Below are positions 1 through 13,572 of a stretch of DNA of 64,000 bases, one piece after another. The stretch's first letter is position 1. Each line of letters starts with the position of its first letter. Source of the DNA: Neptuniibacter halophilus. GTDB lineage: Bacteria; Pseudomonadota; Gammaproteobacteria; Pseudomonadales; Balneatricaceae. The stretch lies in assembly GCF_030295765.1 (NCBI RefSeq), contig NZ_AP027292.1, positions 1,178,001 to 1,242,000 on the forward strand. The letters are read 5' to 3'. Made by a program: the position numbers and the translations under genes. The notes beneath the pieces are model-generated. The model saw nothing but the letters and a program-made list of their open reading frames with translations, did not search any database and had not been told where the DNA came from.

Positions 1-505
1 GATCAAACCTGATGCGACCCAACTGGCTACGGCCTTGGGCCCCCACTCCAGCGAGAACCTGAAAACACTGCAACGCGCGGCGGATGCTGAGAATTTTATC
101 CTCAGTTATGAAACCCTGCAGGAGACGGACAACCCGATTCTTAAGCTGCAGCCTCTGATCAGAAACGCAGACCTGTTTCTGGCATTACCGGATAAATCGG
201 TGTTCAACCGTACTACCGCGAAATGGATACTCTATATCTCATTCCGCCAGCGAATTCCTCTGATCGGTTTTTCCAGAAAGTATGTTGAAGCCGGAGCGCT
301 GGCCAGTGTGTATTCCACACCGGCGCAGATAGGCAAGCAAACCGCAGAAAGCATTCTGGAGAGATCCCGCTCAGGAGATCTCAGCCCGCCACAATACCCT
401 AAGCATTTTTCAGTTGCCGTTAACAAAACCGCAGCACACTCACTGCGGGTCGATATCGCTTCAGAAGAGGAACTGACAGAAAAGCTTCGGGAGCGTGAAC
501 GATGA
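1..505 (+). CDS. ABC transporter substrate-binding protein, 3' part (5' end outside window)
   Basis: The reading frame is open from the left edge, so this is the C-terminal part (about 167 residues) of a longer protein. The visible part resembles the ABC_sub_bind family (PF04392 type): a stretch on being loaded by a 'LFLALPDKSVFNR' strand, then 'RIPLIGFSRKYVEAGALASVYSTP', split here as RIPLIGFSRKYVEAG and ALASVYSTP, which is the family's ligand-cleft region. No signal peptide can be assessed because the start is missing. The stop overlaps the start of the next gene by 4 bp (ATGA), so the binding protein is probably made together with the sensor kinase and may feed it a periplasmic signal; that link is inference. 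A TTG at 35 should not be taken as the true start. Confidence 0.8.
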   Translation, partial: IKPDATQLATALGPHSSENLKTLQRAADAENFILSYETLQETDNPILKLQPLIRNADLFLALPDKSVFNRTTAKWILYISFRQRIPLIGFSRKYVEAGALASVYSTPAQIGKQTAESILERSRSGDLSPPQYPKHFSVAVNKTAAHSLRVDIASEEELTEKLRERER

Positions 506-3132
506 GCCGCCTGACCCTGGGGATTCGCCAGCGCGTCCTGCTCATCACTCTGATTCCGCTGAGCATGATCACCCTGCTACTGGGCAGTTACTTTATCAGC
601 ACGCGACTGGATGACGCCCATAGCGCATTGATTGAAAAGGGCCAGAACATGACCCGCATGATGGCTACTTCTGCGGAATTCGGCATGCTGGCGGGCAACC
701 GTGACATACTTCATGGCCTGATCCGCTCAGCCACTAAAAATGATGAGGTCGATGATGTTGTTTTCCTGTCACCCTCCTTTGATGTGATCGTCCGGGGTAA
801 CCCGATGGCTCCGAAACTGGACAAAAACGCAGGCTACCCACTGCACGAAAATGATCAGGTTCTGTTCCTTCACCCGGTGATCGCGACCGGTCTGGATATA
901 CTCGATATACCCGATCTCAACAGTCAGGAGCAGGAACCGGAATTTATCGGCTGGGTGGTGATCGTACTCTCGGAGAAACCCACAAAGGAGCGGCAGTCAG
1001 AAATTCTGACCAAAGGAATATTGCTGGCGTTCATCGGTCTGCTCGGCACTTTTCTTCTGGCCTCACGCTTCGGCCAGCGGATTACCAACCCGATTCTGGG
1101 CCTGACCCATGTCGTCGAAATGTTACAGCAGGGACATCTTGAAACCCGTGCCAGCCTCTCCAGCACTGGCGAACTTCGCTCGCTGGCTCAGGGCGTTAAC
1201 CGACTCGCACAACGGGTACAGGAATCAAACCAGACGCTGGAAAGCCGGGTTGATAAAGCCACAAAACGGTTGCGGGCCACTCTGGTCCATCTGGAAAAAC
1301 AGAATCAGGCTTTGGTAAAAGCCCGGCGCCGGGCAGATAGCGCCAATCTGGCAAAAGATGAATTCCTTGCCAGAATGAGTCACGAACTTCGCACACCTCT
1401 GACCTCAGTCTCAGGCTTTGCCCGACTGCTCGATCAGACCGATCTTCAAGCGGAACAGAAAGAGTACACCCGGATTATCAACCTGACGTCGGGCCTGCTC
1501 CTGTCGATCATCGACGATATTCTCGACTACTCCAAACTGGAATCTAATGCGATTGAGCTGGAAGAGATCCCGTTTGAACTGGAAAGCTGCGTGCTCGATG
1601 TACTGGAGATGCAGACCGCCACAGCCCACGAGAAAGGCCTGGAACTGATTCCGGTTATAGACCCTGACACCCCCACCTTTATCGTCGGAGACCCGGTTCG
1701 GTTACGGCAGATTCTGACCAATCTGGTCAGCAACGCGGTGAAATTCACCAAACAGGGGCATGTTTGTATCCGCGTCAGTTCGAACAATATCGCCGCCTCC
1801 GAATGCCGGTTAAGCATTGTGGTTGAAGATACCGGCATCGGCATTCCAGAGGCACAGGCCAACCACCTGTTTAAAGCCTTCAGTCAGGCGGATACAACCA
1901 TTACCCGCAAATACGGTGGCTCAGGACTGGGGCTGGTCATTGCCAAACGCCTGACCGAACTGATGGCAGGCAGCATAGAACTCGAAAGCGAAGAGGGACG
2001 GGGAACCCGCATCATTCTTGAAATCCCGTTTGCCGCCAATCACCGGCAGAAACTGACGACCCGCAGGCCAGTCCCCCGGGTGATTGTGTTTGATAAACAC
2101 CCTCTCATACGTCTGGGCCTGAGCAAACAACTGCAAAGTCTGAACAGCGATATTATTGAAGCCCATAGCATCGGCGAGATGATCAGCCTGTCCAGCACCC
2201 AGCCCGATAGCCCGGTCATCTGGGGGCTGGAAACTCGCAAGACCAGCAAAGAAGATATCAACAGCCTGCAACAACTGCTGCAATACACCCGGAGCACCGT
2301 GATTCTGCTCAGTGGCCAGCCGCTGCCGCTCGGCCTCTCAAGTCAGGTGATTCAGTTGCGCAAACCACCCCGCAGCCAGCTACTGCACAATGCATTATCG
2401 CCAGGCTCCTACATGCTGCCGGCACTGTCTCAGGATCTGCCACTGGGGATGCAAAACGCGCCTAAAGTGCTGGTCGCCGAAGATAACGACTTCAACCGCC
2501 TGCTGATCAGAAAGATTCTCGAACAGGCTGGCGCAGAAGTGATCGAAGCGATCACCGGGGAGGAAGCTGTCCAGTTTGCCCTCAAGCAACACCCCGACAT
2601 TATTCTGATGGACGTCCATATGCCGGTTATGGATGGCATAGAAGCCACCCGCAGGATCCGCCTGACACAGGCCAGACTGCCGATTATTGCCCTGACCGCC
2701 AACGTCATCGAAAGTGAACATCAGGTACTGACGAGGGTCGGGGTAAACCAGATTCTGCTGAAGCCGATCAATGACCGGGAACTCTGTCACAGCATCGACC
2801 TCTGCCTGTCTGACACACAAAGCCTGACCCCTTTACAGTCGACTGACGAGGATGGCACCACGAACCTTGAAAGGTATGATATCAGCCGCCATGACCTGAC
2901 GCTGGAATTAGGGAAACAGCTGGATGGCTTGTTACAGGGGTTCAGAGAACGGGATATCAGCCTGATGCGGCATCACAGCCATCAACTGGCAGGGCTGGCC
3001 GGATTGTATGAACTGCCTGAGTTGGAAGCCTGCACCCACGGACTGCACAGTGCGTTAATAGAGCAGGAATACAGAACAATCTGGAAAGCTTTATGGCAAC
3101 TGCAACGCATTATAGAACACGAGCAGTTCTGA
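502..3132 (+). CDS. BarA-like hybrid sensor histidine kinase (HAMP-HisKA-HATPase-REC-REC-Hpt)
   Basis: An 876-residue inner-membrane hybrid kinase. Two membrane segments (about 14-32 and 168-186) flank a periplasmic domain, followed by HAMP and a coiled coil (to about 285). The H-box MSHELRTP carries the phospho-acceptor His294; N and G boxes (VSNAVKF, DTGIGIPE, GSGLGL) define the ATPase. A first receiver-like region (about 515-630) lacks a recognisable phospho-acceptor Asp, the second has Asp704 in LMDVHMPVMDG, and the C-terminal Hpt carries His827 in SHQLAG. This is the BarA/GacS domain order, and the N-terminus resembles BarA's sensor region. The partner regulator is not in the window. The overlap with the upstream binding-protein gene suggests co-sensing; true orthology to barA is not certain. 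Confidence 0.85.
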   Translation: MSRLTLGIRQRVLLITLIPLSMITLLLGSYFISTRLDDAHSALIEKGQNMTRMMATSAEFGMLAGNRDILHGLIRSATKNDEVDDVVFLSPSFDVIVRGNPMAPKLDKNAGYPLHENDQVLFLHPVIATGLDILDIPDLNSQEQEPEFIGWVVIVLSEKPTKERQSEILTKGILLAFIGLLGTFLLASRFGQRITNPILGLTHVVEMLQQGHLETRASLSSTGELRSLAQGVNRLAQRVQESNQTLESRVDKATKRLRATLVHLEKQNQALVKARRRADSANLAKDEFLARMSHELRTPLTSVSGFARLLDQTDLQAEQKEYTRIINLTSGLLLSIIDDILDYSKLESNAIELEEIPFELESCVLDVLEMQTATAHEKGLELIPVIDPDTPTFIVGDPVRLRQILTNLVSNAVKFTKQGHVCIRVSSNNIAASECRLSIVVEDTGIGIPEAQANHLFKAFSQADTTITRKYGGSGLGLVIAKRLTELMAGSIELESEEGRGTRIILEIPFAANHRQKLTTRRPVPRVIVFDKHPLIRLGLSKQLQSLNSDIIEAHSIGEMISLSSTQPDSPVIWGLETRKTSKEDINSLQQLLQYTRSTVILLSGQPLPLGLSSQVIQLRKPPRSQLLHNALSPGSYMLPALSQDLPLGMQNAPKVLVAEDNDFNRLLIRKILEQAGAEVIEAITGEEAVQFALKQHPDIILMDVHMPVMDGIEATRRIRLTQARLPIIALTANVIESEHQVLTRVGVNQILLKPINDRELCHSIDLCLSDTQSLTPLQSTDEDGTTNLERYDISRHDLTLELGKQLDGLLQGFRERDISLMRHHSHQLAGLAGLYELPELEACTHGLHSALIEQEYRTIWKALWQLQRIIEHEQF

Positions 3133-3133
3133 G

Positions 3134-3508
3134 TCAGAACCAGGTACTGGACGGCTCCTGATCGATTAGTTTTTTCAGTTGCAGCATCACAGGGCGCAGC
3201 CTTAACATACCGGCCTGATCAAACAACGCCCCGTTAATCCCCTCTCGTGCTGCAGGCTGATCCCCATCGCCGTAAGCGATCACAAGACACTGACGGCGTA
3301 TCTGCTCAAGCTCGGGATCGTGACCAATAGGCAGTGAAAGAAACAGCTCCCATCGCTCTGTAGAGGCCTGTTTATTCTCAACATCCAGAAGCAACTGCAT
3401 AATCTGCTGGCGCTCAGGGCGATATGCAGGAGGCTTACCCAGCGCAAAAGCGACGGCAACACCCGCGAGCACTAAAAAACTGACAACAAAGACAACAACA
3501 AATTCCAT
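3134..3508 (-). CDS. small membrane-anchored protein of unknown function
   Basis: A 124-residue protein that I do not recognise. It opens with one hydrophobic segment (MEFVVVFVVSFLVLAGVAVA), then a soluble domain rich in charged residues with no catalytic motif that I can see. I chose the ATG right before the membrane segment; a longer frame upstream adds residues that overlap the preceding gene and look non-coding. It starts 4 bp after the stop of the DUF2489-type gene, so the two are almost certainly co-transcribed and may act together at the membrane. Its stop lies 1 bp from the convergent sensor kinase stop with no terminator between them. Confidence 0.65.
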   Translation of the reverse strand: MEFVVVFVVSFLVLAGVAVAFALGKPPAYRPERQQIMQLLLDVENKQASTERWELFLSLPIGHDPELEQIRRQCLVIAYGDGDQPAAREGINGALFDQAGMLRLRPVMLQLKKLIDQEPSSTWF

Positions 3509-3512
3509 AGCT

Positions 3513-3998
3513 TTAATGTAGCAGCCTGTTGAAATCGTACTCTGCAAGCCGGGCAGCCGCAGCACTGACCTCATCCCCCAGTTCAGCATCTACCCGGGCC
3601 ATCTCTTTTTTATACTTCCACTGCGCCTGTTTAGACAGCGCCTTCCACTCGGCCATAATCGGGATATGCTGTGTGCGATTATAAACCTCCTGAATTACGC
3701 TGAATTCAGCCTGCTGCAGTAACTGCGGCGCAAACGACTCCAGCAGAGACGTCAGACGCATGCATGCCTCAGTGTTGCTCAGCTTCTCATCACTCCCCAC
3801 CGCTTTCGCAATCACCTGAATGCTCTCGATCAGATACGCACGACGTTCTTCGTAACGCTGGCGGGTCGCCTGATCCTGCTCCTCCTGCTGAACCTTAGCC
3901 TGACGAATAATCATTAAATGCCGTCGTATATATACCACCGCGACCACACAAGCCGCTAAACCCAAAGCAATCAACAGATAAATTACAGATTGAGACAT
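3513..3998 (-). CDS. DUF2489-type membrane-anchored protein
   Basis: A 161-residue protein with an N-terminal membrane segment (about 4-25), a short basic and glutamine-rich coiled stretch (about 26-55) and a soluble C-terminal domain with the features of the DUF2489 family: 'EACMRLTSLLESF' followed by a spaced 'HIP...W' pair. No function is established for the family. The ATG at 3998 is preceded by GGTGGTG; a GTG one codon earlier is also possible. First gene of a two-gene unit with the small membrane protein downstream. Confidence 0.75.
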   Translation of the reverse strand: MSQSVIYLLIALGLAACVVAVVYIRRHLMIIRQAKVQQEEQDQATRQRYEERRAYLIESIQVIAKAVGSDEKLSNTEACMRLTSLLESFAPQLLQQAEFSVIQEVYNRTQHIPIMAEWKALSKQAQWKYKKEMARVDAELGDEVSAAAARLAEYDFNRLLH

Positions 3999-4122
3999 CA
4001 CACCACCCGGTTACCTACAAAAAATCAGCAGCAGGAATTATACCTGAATGACAAGACAGGCACCTGCCCTAGCGGAATGAATAAGCGAGACGCTGCCCAA
4101 TCCACCGGAGCCTGTTCACTAT

Positions 4123-4461
4123 GTAGGCTGGGTTAGCGTAGCGTAACCCGGCGTGTCGTCGGTGGCGTTGGCAGGAATGGGCGTTATCGGTGCAATACGC
4201 TTAGCTATTGGCACCCTACGGAAGCTGTTAACCACGTAGGCTGGGTTAGCGCAGCGTAACCCGGTGCTTCGTCGGTGGTGTGGTTATTAATCGGCGTTAT
4301 CGGTGCAATACGCTTCGCTATTGGCACCCTACGGAAGCTGTTAACCACGTAGGCTGGGTTAGCGTAGCGTAACCCGGCGTTTGGTCGGCGGGGCTGGCAG
4401 GAATGGGCGTTATCGGTGCAATATGCTTCGCTATTGGCACCCTACGGAGTCTGTTAACTAC
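4123..4461. repeat. three tandem copies of a 113-bp palindrome-rich repeat
   Basis: Copies start at 4123, 4236 and 4349, an exact 113-bp period, ending near 4461. Each unit contains two imperfect palindromes: GGGTTAGCGTAGCGTAACCC near its start and GGTGCAATACGCTTCGC followed by TATTGGCACC in its second half, and ends in CTGTTAAC. The three copies differ at scattered positions, most in the spacer between the palindromes (copy 2 is the most divergent there). This is the look of REP or MITE-like intergenic repeats. No protein is encoded; an 81-residue minus-strand frame across it is not credible. Confidence 0.9.
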
Positions 4462-4567
4462 CGGTGTTTTGCAGGCGGCTGTCTGTGATGACCTACCATG
4501 ATCAGAAACACGGTTGCAGCCCCTGCGGGCGCCGTTGCAGTGACCGAAGATCATCCGATCCAATAAC

Positions 4568-4600
4568 GAAAAAACCCCTACCGCGTAAGCGATAGGGGTT
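4568..4600 (-). terminator. rho-independent terminator of the rRNA operon
   Basis: On the minus strand a hairpin with arms AACCCCTA and TAGGGGTT plus inner CGC/GCG pairs, loop GTAA-like, is followed directly by a run of six T. It lies 14 bp downstream of the 5S rRNA and would end the rrn transcript before the 113-bp repeat array. Confidence 0.85.
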
Positions 4601-4614
4601 CTTCGTAATTAGAT

Positions 4615-4732
4615 GCTTGGCGATGACCTACTCTCACATGGGGAGACCCCACACTACCATCGGCGATGTTGCGTTTCACGTCTGAGTTCGGGATGGAATC
4701 AGGTGGTTCCACAACTCTATGGTCGCCAAGCA
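4615..4732 (-). rRNA. rrf: 5S ribosomal RNA
   Basis: About 118 nt. The ends TGCTTGGCGACC and GGTCATCGCCAAGCA pair to form helix I, and the internal CCGAACTCAGACGTGAAACG block is the universally conserved 5S core. Last gene of the rrn operon, about 140 bp after 23S. Confidence 0.97.
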
Positions 4733-4871
4733 AAACTGTTACAACTCGGATCTGATTCTTCTTAGTATTTGATTTAGAGTTTTGACTGCTTTCTACATAC
4801 CGTCAATTCGTTACTCTCTATCGTCGTGCTTTCGCACTTACAAGTCACTTGCCAAACGCCTTGGGCGTTAT

Positions 4872-7756
<2,885 letters not shown>

Positions 7757-7871
7757 ATATAACCCGAAGGCGTCTGGATCACAGTAACTTGTAAAAGTAA
7801 CGATAGATTTCGCCGAATTGGCGCATGTAGAAAATCTACATGTCAAATCTAAATCAAATGAATCAAATCCA

Positions 7872-7886
7872 AATTGTTAAAGAGCG
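7872..7886 (-). promoter_or_regulatory. boxA-type antitermination site in the 16S-23S spacer
   Basis: On the minus strand CGCTCTTTAACAATT, the classic boxA NusB/NusE binding motif, lies about 115 bp before the mature 23S 5' end and downstream of the tRNA genes. The same 15-base string occurs in the operon leader. It supports Nus-dependent antitermination of the operon. Confidence 0.75.
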
Positions 7887-7952
7887 TTTAAAGCAAAAGC
7901 TTTAAAAGATAAGGCATCAGTATGCGTTATGTTTTAAAACTCTTAAGAGTAA

Positions 7953-8028
7953 TGGTGGAGCTATGCGGGATCGAACCGCAGACCTCCTGCGTGCAAAGCA
8001 GGCGCTCTCCCAGCTGAGCTATAGCCCC
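7953..8028 (-). tRNA. tRNA-Ala (anticodon TGC)
   Basis: A 76-nt cloverleaf starting GGGGCTATAGCTCAG and ending in an encoded CCA. The anticodon loop TTTGCAC gives TGC. The T arm GGTTCGATCC is canonical. It is the second of the two spacer tRNAs. Confidence 0.97.
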
Positions 8029-8117
8029 ATACAGCGTAATTTTCACAAGACAAGGCGTGGGACGGCGAAGCATAGTGTACTATGCGAGTCGTGCCACAAC
8101 GCAGCATTGTGGAAATT

Positions 8118-8194
<77 letters not shown>

Positions 8195-8414
8195 ATTTCT
8201 TTGCGTGTCTTTTTACGCAGTGCGGCGTTGCTGCCTTCGCTCATTCGGTCATGTACTTATGTACACTCCCTCATTCGCTCAGCCCGCGCCTTGCTCTTCG
8301 CAAAAATCCAGGCAAATAAACCACTTAGCCTACAGACTTAGTAGCTACCTTTCCGCTCTCTTCACTTTCTGATCAGATAATTCGTGTGAACGCTTGCCGA
8401 GACGCGGCATTCGT

Positions 8415-9955
<1,541 letters not shown>

Positions 9956-10130
9956 AAATCATATGTGTTACCAGGAATGTGGTAACGGGCTCTAGTACTA
10001 AACAACCGGATAACATTCTTAAGAACGTTAAACCTATTTGTAAATCGCTTAAATGAATTCACTTGGTTGCTTGTCTAGACAAGTAAATGTTGCGTTGTCT
10101 CAACAAGCGCCCACACGAATTATCTGATCA

Positions 10131-10145
10131 AATTGTTAAAGAGCG
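10131..10145 (-). promoter_or_regulatory. boxA antitermination site in rrn leader
   Basis: CGCTCTTTAACAATT on the minus strand, about 35 bp downstream of the P2 -10 element and about 175 bp before 16S. Identical to the spacer boxA upstream of 23S. Confidence 0.75.
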
Positions 10146-10177
10146 TTGCTTGATGTTTCGTCTCAAGCGAGGCGCAT

Positions 10178-10205
10178 ATTCTACTTTGCGCTCATTCAAA
10201 GTCAA
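10178..10205 (-). promoter_or_regulatory. rrn promoter P2
   Basis: On the minus strand TTGACT, a 16-bp spacer, then TAGAAT, with a GC-rich discriminator (ATGCGCC) before the expected start. A short spacer and GC discriminator are typical of stringently and growth-rate controlled rRNA promoters. Confidence 0.75.
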
Positions 10206-10365
10206 CCGTTTATTTTGCAATTTTGTAAAATTTTTTACTCAGCAACCGGACTTTGAATCCTGCTCCGTAAGCACCGTCAAAATCCAATGGATTCAAGCAC
10301 TTACTAAGCACCTTGCTTAGTTCAATCAGCCCCGTTTCGGCGGCCTCCCTAAGCAAGGACGGCGA

Positions 10366-10393
10366 ATTCTACAGCGTTCTGAAAAAGGGTCAA
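10366..10393 (-). promoter_or_regulatory. rrn promoter P1 with A/T-rich upstream region
   Basis: On the minus strand TTGACC, a 16-bp spacer, then TAGAAT, with discriminator TCGCCG. It repeats the layout of P2 188 bp further upstream. Immediately upstream (10400-10436) are three phased A/T tracts that could act as an UP element. P1 is the likely main growth-rate-regulated start. Confidence 0.75.
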
Positions 10394-10520
10394 CACCCTG
10401 TCGTAAAAAAACTGAAAAAAACCGTAAAAAAGTGCCATACCGGCCCTTTTTGATCACTAAACAATCAGCACTGTTTGTTATCTGTACAGAGCGGGTCGTT
10501 TTACGGCCGCAAGAAACAGA

Positions 10521-10577
10521 AAAGGCGTGTTACACACCGATTCTGCTCTGGCAGATTTGGAGTATAGACACGCCTTT
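10521..10577 (-). terminator. possible terminator of tyrS
   Basis: On the minus strand AAAGGCGTGT pairs with ACACGCCTTT over a 37-nt loop that itself can fold (CTGCCAGAGCAG), followed by a T-rich stretch (TCTGTTTC). It sits about 50 bp after the tyrS stop. The long loop makes it weaker than a standard terminator. Between it and P1 I see no gene. Confidence 0.4.
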
Positions 10578-10624
10578 CATATTTACCAGCCAGCATATAT
10601 CAGCCAGCGAGATTCATCCGTCCG

Positions 10625-11920
10625 TTATGCAACAGAAAACAGGTGATGCTTCTTCTTACCCAGTTTCACCAGGAAGTATTTACCAAACAGCGCATTGTCG
10701 CTGGCAAACACTTCTGCCGCTTTCATATTGTCTTCAACGCCGTAAGCCTGACCGTTGACGATTACCGCATTACGCTGCAACGCATCTTTTACCTGCTTAC
10801 CGCCGGGCGCCATGCCGGCCTCAGACAGTATGGTGGTCAGCGGAATCTCTGCCACTTCGGCTGCATTGATAGTTGAAGACGGCAAACCATCCTGAGCCAA
10901 CTGTGCATAGTCCTGCTCGTCCAGAGTGCTGGTATCACCCGAGAACAGCGCCTCAGTAATACGCTGTGCCGCAGCCAGCCCCTCTTCACCGTGAACCAGC
11001 TTAGTCACCTGCTCAGCCAGCACCCGCTGCGCTTCCGGGCGCCCCTGACGTTCAGCGTCAGCCTGTTCCAGCGCATCAATCTCTGCCACCGGCAGGAAGG
11101 TGAAGAATTTCAGGAATCGGTATGCGTCAGCATCCGGGGTCTGCAGCCAGAACTGGTAGAACGCATACTGGGAGGTTTTCTTAGCATCCAGCCATACAGC
11201 ACCACCTTCAGTTTTACCGAATTTAGTCCCATCAGACTTGGTGATCAGCGGCAGTGTCATACCATGTACGCTGGCACCATTCATACGTCGGGTCAGGTCG
11301 ATACCGCCGGTGATATTACCCCACTGGTCGGAACCACCGATCTGCAGAGAGCAACCGTACATCTCGTTCAGCTTCTGGTAGTCGAATGACTGCAGAATTT
11401 GATAAGTAAACTCGGTGAAGGAGATACCGGAATCTTCACGCTCGATACGCTGACGCACGGATTCCTTGGCGATCATTTTATTGACCGTGAAGTGCTTACC
11501 GATATCGCGGAGGAACGAAAGCGTATCGATGCCGGCCGTCCAGTCGTAGTTGTTCGCCAGAATAGCGCCATCATTATCGTTGAATTCGATAAAGCGGCTG
11601 ATCTGGTTCTTCAGACAGTTACTCCACTCAGCCACAATGTCGGTTGAGTTAAGCTGACGCTCTTTATCCTTAAAGCTCGGATCGCCGATCATACCGGTAG
11701 CACCACCCACCAGCGCAATAGGACGATGACCATAATCCTGGAAACGTTTCAGCATCAGCAGCGGTACCAGATGACCAAGATGCAGACTGTCTGCTGTTGG
11801 GTCAAAGCCACAATAAAGCGTCACACTGCCTTCCGCGAGATGCTTTTCCAGTTCCTCTTCACTGGTCATCTGCGCAACCAGTCCGCGCGCTTTCAGGTCT
11901 TGTAACAGTGTTTCACTCAT
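10625..11920 (-). CDS. tyrS: tyrosine--tRNA ligase
   Basis: A 431-residue class I aminoacyl-tRNA synthetase charging tRNA-Tyr. The HIGH signature appears as HLGH (47-50) within a [16 protein letters not shown] context, the KMSKS loop as KFGKT (near 235), and the tyrosine-binding [10 protein letters not shown] motif lies between them. The C-terminal about 70 residues form an S4-like RNA-binding domain ([14 protein letters not shown]). Length is close to the E. coli enzyme. Transcribed away from the M23 peptidase gene and toward the rrn operon. Confidence 0.97.
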   Translation of the reverse strand: MSETLLQDLKARGLVAQMTSEEELEKHLAEGSVTLYCGFDPTADSLHLGHLVPLLMLKRFQDYGHRPIALVGGATGMIGDPSFKDKERQLNSTDIVAEWSNCLKNQISRFIEFNDNDGAILANNYDWTAGIDTLSFLRDIGKHFTVNKMIAKESVRQRIEREDSGISFTEFTYQILQSFDYQKLNEMYGCSLQIGGSDQWGNITGGIDLTRRMNGASVHGMTLPLITKSDGTKFGKTEGGAVWLDAKKTSQYAFYQFWLQTPDADAYRFLKFFTFLPVAEIDALEQADAERQGRPEAQRVLAEQVTKLVHGEEGLAAAQRITEALFSGDTSTLDEQDYAQLAQDGLPSSTINAAEVAEIPLTTILSEAGMAPGGKQVKDALQRNAVIVNGQAYGVEDNMKAAEVFASDNALFGKYFLVKLGKKKHHLFSVA

Positions 11921-11968
11921 GGCTTCGATTTGCCCTTAATAAAAGATAGCTGTGATTAAAGAGCGGCT

Positions 11969-11997
11969 ATTTTAGCGGCAGCAGTCGCCGCAAACAA
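11969..11997 (-). promoter_or_regulatory. probable tyrS promoter
   Basis: On the minus strand TTGTTT, a 17-bp spacer, then TAAAAT, about 50 bp upstream of the tyrS start codon. Good sigma-70 spacing and hexamers. Confidence 0.55.
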
Positions 11998-12207
11998 ATC
12001 AGAAAGTGGTTTAAATTCGTTGATCTGCATTAAGCAGCGCTTAAGATTTGTACAATTGTGCCGACTTTATCCTCAGAGAATGGCATAATGCGGCGTTTAT
12101 CTGGCAACCCATGAAGGGGCCTGTGGACAAGTCCTGTGCACTCCGGCTTTAAAAGCATGCAGCAGACCTGTTTACCGGCTCCCAAAAATATAACGAAGGG
12201 GAATAGG

Positions 12208-13572
12208 GTGCTTAATCGCTTTAAACATTTCCGGGGACAGTTTCCGACTGTTCATCTGGTAGCTGTCAGCGCGTGTGTATCTATACTTGGCCTGACCTTA
12301 CTTTTATTACCCAGCCAGCAGGTAGGCGCTACCCGCGGCAACCTTCCTGAGCCGGTTGTTAAAAGCAACCCGCTGCCGACTGAAGCGGCACCTGTCGTTG
12401 AGACGGAGATCTCTGCCTCCTCCCCTTCCACACAGGAAGCAGACGCTACCAACCCAGCCCTGATTGATGACTGGGTTGAATATCAGGTTGGCAGCGGCGA
12501 CAACCTCACCTCTATGTTCAAGAAAGCAGGTCTTGGCGCTCGTGACGTTTATTACGCTGCCAATGCCGACAAAGAAGGTAAGGCCTTCAAGCGCCTGTTT
12601 CCCGGCCAGACACTGGCCTTTGTTATTCGCGGTGGTGAACTGCAAAAACTCAGACACATTAAGTCCGAGCTGGCCAGCACTCTGCTGATCAAAACAACCG
12701 ACGGATACACTGTTGAGGAATTAGAGCGCCAGCCTGAAGTCCGCACACAGTACACCTCCGGCACGATTGAAGATTCACTTTTTCTGGCAGGCGCAGACGC
12801 CGGACTGAGTAATCAGAAAATCATGGAGCTGGCCAGCATCTTCGGCTGGGACGTGGATTTCGTTCTGGATATCCGCAAGGGAGACAGCTTCAGCCTGATC
12901 TACGAGGAGAAGTTCCTCGACGATAAGAAAATTGGTGAAGGTAATATTATTGCCGCCCAGTTTATTAACCGCGGCAATACTTTTACCGCAATTCGCTACA
13001 CCGATAGCGCAGGCGACAGCAGTTATTACACACCTGAAGGTTACAGTATGCGTAAAACCTTTTTACGCTCACCTGTAGATTTTGCCCGCATCAGCTCCCG
13101 CTTCAATCCAAACCGCAAACACCCGGTACTGAATCGCATCCGGGCACACAAAGGCGTGGACTATGCCGCAGGCACCGGCACCCCGATCAAGGCATCGGGT
13201 GATGGAAAAATCATCTTCCGCGGCAAAAAAGGCGGTTTTGGTAATGTTGTCATCCTTCAGCATGGCAGCAATATCACGACACTCTATGCCCATATGAATG
13301 CATTTAAACGTGGTCAGCGGGTCGGCAGCAGAGTTAAACAGGGTCAGGTCATCGGCTTTGTTGGCAAAACCGGACTGGCCAGCGGCCCGCACCTGCATTA
13401 TGAGTTCCGTGTAAACGGTGTTCATAAAAACCCCCTGACGGTTAAACTACCCCAGGCTAAGCCAATAGCCGGCAGCGAACTGAACGCATTCCGTTCAACC
13501 GCCAGCTCCATTCTGGCGCAGCTTGAAACGTATCAGGCAACCGTACTGGCAGAGAATACCGTTCTTAAATGA
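12208..13572 (+). CDS. M23-family murein DD-endopeptidase with OapA/LysM-like region (MepM-type)
   Basis: A 454-residue envelope protein predicted to cut peptide cross-links in peptidoglycan. One membrane anchor (about 17-35), a proline- and acid-rich linker, an OapA/LysM-like domain (about 95-190) and a C-terminal zinc peptidase domain with HKGVDYA, LYAHM and GPHLHYEF, the M23 metal and catalytic motifs. I start at the GTG at 12208 because GAAGGGGA sits 5-6 bases before it; an upstream in-frame GTG at 12136 would add 24 residues without a clear ribosome site. It overlaps anmK by 4 bp, pairing wall cleavage with recycling of its products. Confidence 0.88.
   Translation: MLNRFKHFRGQFPTVHLVAVSACVSILGLTLLLLPSQQVGATRGNLPEPVVKSNPLPTEAAPVVETEISASSPSTQEADATNPALIDDWVEYQVGSGDNLTSMFKKAGLGARDVYYAANADKEGKAFKRLFPGQTLAFVIRGGELQKLRHIKSELASTLLIKTTDGYTVEELERQPEVRTQYTSGTIEDSLFLAGADAGLSNQKIMELASIFGWDVDFVLDIRKGDSFSLIYEEKFLDDKKIGEGNIIAAQFINRGNTFTAIRYTDSAGDSSYYTPEGYSMRKTFLRSPVDFARISSRFNPNRKHPVLNRIRAHKGVDYAAGTGTPIKASGDGKIIFRGKKGGFGNVVILQHGSNITTLYAHMNAFKRGQRVGSRVKQGQVIGFVGKTGLASGPHLHYEFRVNGVHKNPLTVKLPQAKPIAGSELNAFRSTASSILAQLETYQATVLAENTVLK

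Noticed and set aside
4318..4563. 81-codon minus-strand frame over the 113-bp repeats
   Set aside because: It is built from the repeat sequence, has no ribosome site and reads like non-coding DNA.
10432..10758. 108-codon plus-strand frame between rrn P1 and tyrS
   Set aside because: Half of it overlaps the conserved 3' end of tyrS in antisense, and the remainder has no motif.
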